Program-made: the position numbers and the translations under genes
Notes under the pieces: model-generated
Database searches by the model: none
What the model saw: only the letters and a program-made list of their open reading frames with translations
What the model was told of the DNA's origin: nothing
Part shown: positions 57,688 to 64,000 of the stretch, piece by piece
Layout: each line of letters starts with the position of its first letter
Position numbering within the stretch: position 1 is the stretch's first letter
Assembly: GCA_900169235.1 (NCBI GenBank)
Contig: FWCC01000247.1
Location: 1 to 64,000, forward strand
From: Zarea fungicola
Lineage: Eukaryota > Ascomycota > Sordariomycetes > Hypocreales > Cordycipitaceae
Reading direction: 5' to 3'
Length of the DNA: 64,000 nucleotides

Positions 57688-59355
57688 ATGGATTTCTTTC
57701 ATTCTAGCCAATTTACAGATCATGTGGAAGCCTTAATGGCGGAGCATCATGTCCCTGGACTCTCTGTCGGAATTGCACTAGGCAAGTCGGAAACTGCTAC
57801 GAGAGGATTTGGTGTCGCATCCGTTGAGAAAAACGATTCATGTACCGCAGATACTCTGTTTGATATCGCTTCTTCTGCAAAATCACTCACTGCAGCGGCT
57901 GTGGCACTGCTGGTTGACGACAAGACGAACCACCCCAACGTTCAATATGACGCTACCATGGCATCCCTACTGCCGGATGATTTTGTAATGCCGGATGCGC
58001 ACTACACTGACGGAGTTACTGTCGAGGATGTTTTAAGTCACAGGACTGGAATGGCAAGGTAGCTTTCGCCAGACTGAATAACCATAACCTTGCTAACTGT
58101 GCTGGCTAGCCATGATAATTCCTACATGGGCATACATGCAGCGCAACCAGACAACGCTCGTTCAATCACTAGAAATCTTCGAAACCTCACAGTGGCTGCT
58201 CCGCTCCGCTCTAGGTATCTCTATTGCAACATGATGTACACGGCCGCGACACACCTTGTTGAGGTAGAGACTGGCACAAGCTTTGCAGAATTTCTCGAGG
58301 ACCGCTTCTTCAACCCACTCGGCATGCAGTCAACTTCTCTCCAGCCCGCAAGGGCTCGTGAGAAAGGTCATGGTGATCGCATCGCCAAGGGGCATCTTTG
58401 GAACAAAGGCTCATACCACGAGTTTGACACCCCGGACTGTCCAGAAGGCCAAGGGGCAGGCTCAGTCATGTCTAGCGCAAATGACTTTGTTAAATGGGTC
58501 AAGGCGCTGATGAATCAGGAATCGCCCATCAATGAACAAATATACCAAGGCTTAACGAAGATGCGGTCCATCGTCAACCCGAATGCAAGACGCCTGAAGC
58601 CACACACGACACCTGCTGTATATGCAGCGGGAATGGAGGTGTACTATTATAGAGGCGAAATGGTTGTGGCCCATGATGGAAATATTCCTGGCTTTGGTAG
58701 CCGTTTTGTCTTCTTGCCGAGCAAAAAGCTTGGTGTCGTGGTTTTGGGCAACTCTTCCGGTGCAGGCGCTGTTGCCAACCTCACAATCAGAGCCTTGATT
58801 GATGAAATCCTCAATGTCCCTTCCTCAGATAGGCAGCTTCGTGCCAAACCAAAGCCCAAAAAAATCCCTATTCGTTCAGCTCCTGCGACAGAGAACGAGG
58901 CAACCGGCGCTACTGAGGGAGCCGCATCACCACCAAAGGCGTCCACGGAAAAAGAGGCCAAGAAGGGAAATAAGCCAGAGAAGAGCTCTGCAGCGGCTCC
59001 AGCAAATCAAAAACAGAAGGGAGGGAAAAAGCCACAGCAACCACAAGAAACACCACTAGAGGCGTACCTTGGGACCTTTACCAACACGGGCTATCGAAGC
59101 ATAGTCGTGCAGATCGAGGAAGGCAAGCTCTTCGTTGACGCGAGCGACCGCGCATTCGGCTTCACTCTCACCTTTGAGCATAAACGCGAACAAAGAGAGT
59201 ACATTGCACATTTATGTGATACACTCGAAGGAGGAGATGACCCCATGGATGCAGAGTTTGTGTTTGAGAATGACCATGCTGTGCGGCTTGGCTTAGACTT
59301 GGAGCCTGCAATTCGGGACTTGATTTGGTTTGACCTTGTAAAGCCTCCAGCATAG
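57688..59355 (+). CDS. serine beta-lactamase-like hydrolase with C-terminal Pab87-like domain
   Basis: Exons are 57688-58058 and 58110-59355, 538 aa. The start follows ACC before ATGG, a good context. The penicillin-recognising fold is visible: DIASSAKSLTAAAVALL with the SxxK nucleophile, LYCNMMYTAA with YxN, and a third-strand HDGNIPGFGS in place of KTG. After about residue 370 a low-complexity K/P/A/S linker leads to a beta domain (PLEAYLGTFTNTGYRSIVVQIE) like the C-terminal oligomerisation domain of Pab87-type peptidases. Fungal members are esterases or peptidases, often near biosynthetic genes. No signal peptide, so it is cytosolic. The linker is longer than usual. Confidence 0.8.
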
Positions 59356-59707
59356 CGCTGGGTATTTTAAGACTCAGATTCGCATTTATGACGCAATGTG
59401 GAAGGATGAAAGGGCGAAAAGGGATAAAATAGAAACTCAATCAAATATCAACAGCAATAAATTTTAAACATTATAACTCAAGAGCCTCTATCCAGTGGTG
59501 TATGAGGTTGCACTGTCCTTCCAGTAGTTGGTTACAGGTTTCGCGGTTGTGCCATGAGCGTCAGCGTAATGGTTCAAAGCCACAAAAACCAAAGCTCTAC
59601 GGCCAAGAATATAAACCCTATCTTTACTACTTTTATTTCAAATATTCGCTTCCTCCGAAATGGCCGTCACAGAGTACGCTTCACACTTGCTTCTCGGAGG
59701 TCTCCAA
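59356..59707. other. convergent 3' spacer
   Basis: A 352-bp tail-to-tail spacer between the hydrolase and the ABC transporter. An AATAAATTTTAAACATTATAA-type AT-rich patch at 59450-59480 may hold polyadenylation signals. Confidence 0.4.
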
Positions 59708-62700
59708 CTACCCAGTTTTTAGGCCATCGTACAAAGCTTTAAAGGCCGACGAGGAGTTGGCCAAAAGGTCTCGTGGCCTACCAGTCTCCAGCACGACTCC
59801 GTTTCCCAAAAGTATGACCTTGTCATAATCAAGGATCGAGTCCAATTTATGAACAATGGAGATTACCATCCGGTCCTGAAACTCTTTCTCAATAATACTT
59901 TGCATTAGGTTTTCGGACTCCTTGTCGACACCACTTGTCGCCTCATCCAGAATTACAATTTTTGCAGGATTGAGAACCGCCCGAGCAAGACAGAATAACT
60001 GCCGCTGGCCGTGGGACAGAGTTTCTTCATTCATATCCTCATCCAACCCACCCCTGGCCTCGAAGAGGTCCCACAGGCCAACAGATTCGAGAACTTCTTG
60101 GATTCGTTCCGTAGTTGCGTCCTCCGTTGGGTTGATATTCTCATGGACAGTCCCGTGGAGAAAGAACGGATGTTGAGGAACAGAATTTAGCCTTGAGCGA
60201 ATAAGTTGGCGTGGTAACGTGCTAATATCAACTTGGCCAATAGTAATGGATCCATAATCAAGGTCGAGCATGCGGAGCAACGCAGAAACTGTTGACGATT
60301 TGCCGCTAGAGAGATTGGTTAGTACAGAGAGAAGCGCCAAGATACACAACTTTACTAGTCTTCACTCACCTTCCAGTGCGGCCACATATTGCAACTTTCT
60401 CGCCCATATTAACGGTGAAGCTAAGATCTTTGAGGACCGGGCCTGCATCGCTGTCGTACGACGCGGTGACGTTCTTAAACTCGATGGAAGCCGACGAGTC
60501 CGGCCAATCCTCCGGAACATGGCCAACTTCGTTCGGCTGGTTCTCATCCTTGGTGTGTAGTATGTAGGACCGGATTCTAGAAATGGCACCTAGTCCCATC
60601 TCAACCTGTGTCCATTCTGTTACCAGCACTTGAAGGGTTGTACTAAACGTGACAACCTGGTAGAGAGCCACACCAAGAAACCCGGTAGATCCACCCTTGA
60701 CATTTGTGGCAAGACCAACGAGGAGCAGTGCAAGGCCCGCAACAAAGAGGTCCAAGACTAGTGTAAGCCATCGCTGAATACACCAGAGAATGTAATATGG
60801 CTTCTGTGACGAGTTTAAGACGCTGTAATTCTTTCTCTCATACTGCTCGGACCACCCAAAGGCACGGATGCAAGATATGCCTCCAAGTGTCTCCAAGAAT
60901 TGAGAAAAAAGAGGAGCTTTCGCCTCAATATCAAGGATACGTATCTGACGCGAGGTTCTAAGGTAGTACAGCTGAATTACGCCAATGGCAATAATACAGA
61001 AAGGTATTGCGATCGCAACATAACCGGAGCTGATGAACACCAGAACAGCCGACATAATAGCGCTGAGAAACTGGAAGACAGTTTGATCAAGAGACTTGGG
61101 GAGGTCATTGTCGATGAGCTCAAGATCTTGGCTGAACCGGTTGATAATTGTACCCGCATCGGTCGATGTAACGAAAGACGTTGGTGCCCTGAACTGATGG
61201 TTAGTCAACAGTCTCTATCGCGGATGTTCGATTTCAAGTTGAAAAGATTCTTTTCGGTCTTACCTCATCGTGGTTGTTAATAGAAGTTCGTGGAACTTCT
61301 TTGAAGTACGGGGAATTACCACTAGATTGTAGACAGTGTCTGCAAGCGAGCAGCCAACGAGGGTGAGTCCAGCAAGTGCACCGTAAACGCCAAGATAATA
61401 TCCAATACGCTCGTTTGGATGCTCTGAGTTGTAGTTCGTCCATTTTTGTAACCACACAGACGGAAAGTTAACACCAAACACGAAGACTGAGCACGCCAGA
61501 AGGTAGGCAAGAATTGGCCAGGCTCCGGCCACCTTAGCATAGAAGGCATAGACTTGGAGATCTCCGGTTTGTGCTGCACCACCCTCGTGGTCATCTTCAC
61601 CATCAAGATCAACTCCGATTTCTTGAAGTGTCTCGTCGGATATTTCTAGTTCCGGTCGCTGAGTGATCCTGGGCTCGCCTTGAATAGAGAGGTCAGCAAA
61701 CGCGGGACTAGCACGGATGCTTTCCCAGTCACCCTGCTGCATGACTTCACCCCTTTCATTCATGACAATGATATTATCGGCATATTGAAGATGGGAAAAG
61801 CTGTTTGTAGCCATTATGACAGTGGAGCCCATCTCTTTCAACAGCCCAGCGCGTCCAAATACGCGCTCCAGGATGCCGCGCTCAGTAACACGATCGAGGC
61901 CAGTCAAGACGTCGTCTAAAACTAGGACAGGGCTTCGCGAGAACAACGCCCTGGCAAAAGACACACGCATCTGCTGGCCACCACTGAGACGAGACCCGCG
62001 ACTACCAGTGTTTGTCTGGTCTCCATCAGGTAGCTCTTGAAAGTCCCTGAGCAGCAGGCACGCCTGAGCGACAATATTGTACCATTTTTCCTCAAATGTT
62101 AACATGCCAATAATGTTGCTCTGGATTGAACCCCATGTGATCCACGGCGTCTGGGGGCAGAAGGCGGCGGTAGAAAAGGACGTCATGACTGTACCAATGA
62201 CTGAAGACATTTCGCCGAGAAGGAGACGCAGAAAGGTTGACTTGCCACAGCCTACTGGGCCAAATACCATTGTGGTCTTGCCCTTCTGAATAGAAACGTT
62301 GAGATTGGCAAGCACAGGGTCGGCGTCAGGGCTGTAGGCAGTGGAAACGTCTGTAATAATGGCTGCAAAATCCTCGTCCCGCATTTTCTCTGATGATGAA
62401 CTTTCATGAATGGTAGACTTTTCCACCTCATCTTCCGAGGTTGAGGGAGAACGGCTATTAACAACCCGATAGTCCTCGCGCTCGTCAGACTCCAGATATT
62501 CCTGGATCCGACGAAACGAGGTCCTAACAGTTTGAATATGCTCGAAACCATCCACTACATGGATCAATGGCTGGTTCATCAACTCAAACAAGCTGAGGGC
62601 AGCAAAAGCAACGCCTTGGCTTAGTGTTGGTGTTCCTCTCGCCTTTGCCAGCAGGATGTAGACACCATATCCCCAGACAGGAGCCACAGCGGAGGATGCA

Positions 62701-64000
62701 AAATCTTAGGGTTAACCCAATCAGCCAAACTAGTTCATTCTAAAACTATAGTTGAATTCACTCACATGAGACTGTGACAAAAATGTTTAGAATTCGATAG
62801 CGAAGTGACGCGTGGATCTCTTCCAATCGAAGAGTCCTTAGTGTTGTGGAGACGAGGTCTGAAAGTCCAGTCATTTTGACTGCTTTCATGGAGCCCAATG
62901 CCTTTGCAGTTGCGGCCAAACGGCTTTCAATCGCATCGAGCCATGGCTCTTGTGCATTGCCAGCGGCGCCGGCGATTGGCAGGCCAATGATTGTCAGTAC
63001 TAACGCATGTTAACGCTCTGTCTTGCATCTGTGCCACAACAGCTTGTTCAAGGTACACTTGGCCGGAGCTGGCATCTTTCTTCAACTTACAAATGATCCA
63101 TATGATTGGTGCAACCATTGCAACGCCAAGGCGACCGTATAGCAACCAAAGAGCGATCGCGATATCTGTTACACTCGCATAGAGCTCATGGATCAGCGGT
63201 AGACTGTGGCCAATGCGATCTATATCGGCACTCATGAGAGTGATGGCTTCGGCATCGGTGATATTTGCGAGATCCATTTTAAGAGTTTTGTTGAACACTA
63301 GGGCAATTAGGCTTCCGCGATAAATCGTAAGCAGTCGATAGGTTTTATGCTGATATACGGCGTATGAGACCTTGCAATTGTCAGTTACCGATCCACGAGA
63401 TGACGACAGAAAACTGCTTACAGCTATACCAACGTACACAATTCCATACGCTGCAATGAGGCCGTACGCTGTGGATTCTGTGTTTGCTGTGTGCTGTTCA
63501 TCGATGAAGTCAAGAACGCGCTCAACTAAAAATGGCTGGGCGAAAAGGAAGCCACTGTAGCTGAGTCGGGGAAGGACCCCTGCCAGAAACTGCCACTTAT
63601 AGTGTCGTAGGAATACCCAGAAGAGAGAATGCTTTGATGATTTTGGCGCTGTTCATTGTAGTTAGTTTGAGCCCAAGAGTTTCTTGCACATTTTGCGTAC
63701 CTGATTCCCATTCTTCCATTAGACTTGTAGGTTTCGCAGCCAATTCGATCTCTTTATCGAGCGCAAACAGTTGCTTGACCGTCAATTTGGTGTGAAAGCC
63801 CTGAATAAACAGGCTGTTGAGCCAGATGAAAAGGGCTCTATTGAGCGCTCCACACGTTTCTTCGTGGGAAGCACGCGCAAATTCTGGTAGGAGCCACTGT
63901 CGCTTTTCAATGTTTTCTAGAACAAAAAGGACTAGCTTTACGCCATAGCCCACTGCATTGACAATTGCAACAGCGTCATTGTTTGTGTAGGAAAATAGCG
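59708..64000 (-). CDS. ABCC-type full ABC transporter, N-terminus beyond the window
   Basis: Exons on the minus strand: 64000 (open)-63697, 63651-63422, 63370-63091, 62999-62766, 62704-61264, 61188-60370 and 60305-59708; all phases agree. The fragment holds the end of the N-terminal membrane domain, TMD1, NBD1, TMD2 and NBD2. NBD1 has GPVGCGKS, RLSGGQQMR and VLVLDDVLTGLD; the Walker-B carboxylate is Asp, not Glu, typical of the degenerate NBD1 of ABCC pumps. NBD2 has GRTGSGKSS (split by an intron), LSHGQRQL and IVILDEATSGVD. A VHKLDSI histidine loop is present. It likely exports conjugates or metabolites at the vacuolar or plasma membrane. No lesion seen. Confidence 0.9.

Noticed and set aside
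62930..63090. Apparent frame break in TMD1 of the ABC transporter
   Set aside because: An intron (GTAAGT/GTTAG) restores the frame, and all exon phases agree.

Overview
The window is genomic DNA from a filamentous ascomycete. Most genes carry short introns of about 45-75 nt with fungal GT..AG borders and CTAAC-type branch sites. The families are typical of Pezizomycotina: fungal P450s, Zn(II)2Cys6 factors, HsbA, NmrA-like proteins, secreted acid trehalase and an ABCC pump. A Sordariomycete, perhaps Hypocreales, is my guess, but no marker gene fixes the genus. The left edge looks like an old chromosome end: degenerate TTAGGG-type repeats at about 36-106, with the G-rich strand running toward the left edge.

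Region 1 (1-20 kb, subtelomeric) mixes intact genes with decaying ones. A P450 is cut off exactly at the telomere-like repeats and also holds an in-frame TAG. A solo LTR with a 5-bp target duplication follows, then an intact nine-exon sugar transporter. Next come a duplicated membrane-protein fragment, a CYP52-like P450 with a TGA and a 1-nt frameshift, a lipocalin-like relic, an intact beta-trefoil-like protein, a glycosyltransferase stump and a mariner-like terminal repeat. Then come an intact MARVEL-like protein, an SDR relic, an intact NmrA-like protein and a secreted crotonase broken by one TGA. From 17 to 20 kb I see no gene.

Region 2 (20-31 kb) holds two divergently transcribed paralogous Zn(II)2Cys6 regulators with the same six-exon structure, a Yap-type bZIP factor, an Mch1-like MFS transporter and an aldo-keto reductase divergent from it. 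Region 3 (31-37 kb) is mostly empty apart from an intact 744-aa ankyrin-repeat protein.

Region 4 (37.7-49 kb) is the most interesting. It contains a paraoxonase/lactonase-like secreted or membrane-anchored enzyme and a 110-aa secreted precursor with three 30-residue repeats separated by dibasic (Kex2) sites. It also has a short acyl-CoA dehydrogenase, an HsbA-type surface protein, an epoxide hydrolase with a GC-AG intron, an FAD-oxidoreductase relic and an MFS exporter. The repeat precursor resembles fungal Kex2-processed repeat peptides or RiPP precursors; no UstY/DUF3328 gene was seen, so cluster membership is inference.

Region 5 (49-64 kb) holds a long gene-poor stretch, a GH65 acid trehalase flanked by two poly-T/NN ambiguities, a serine beta-lactamase-like hydrolase and an ABCC multidrug transporter that runs off the right edge.

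I rebuilt gene models by hand from splice borders and reading-frame sums. No alignment or database search was possible, so family names rest on recognised motifs.
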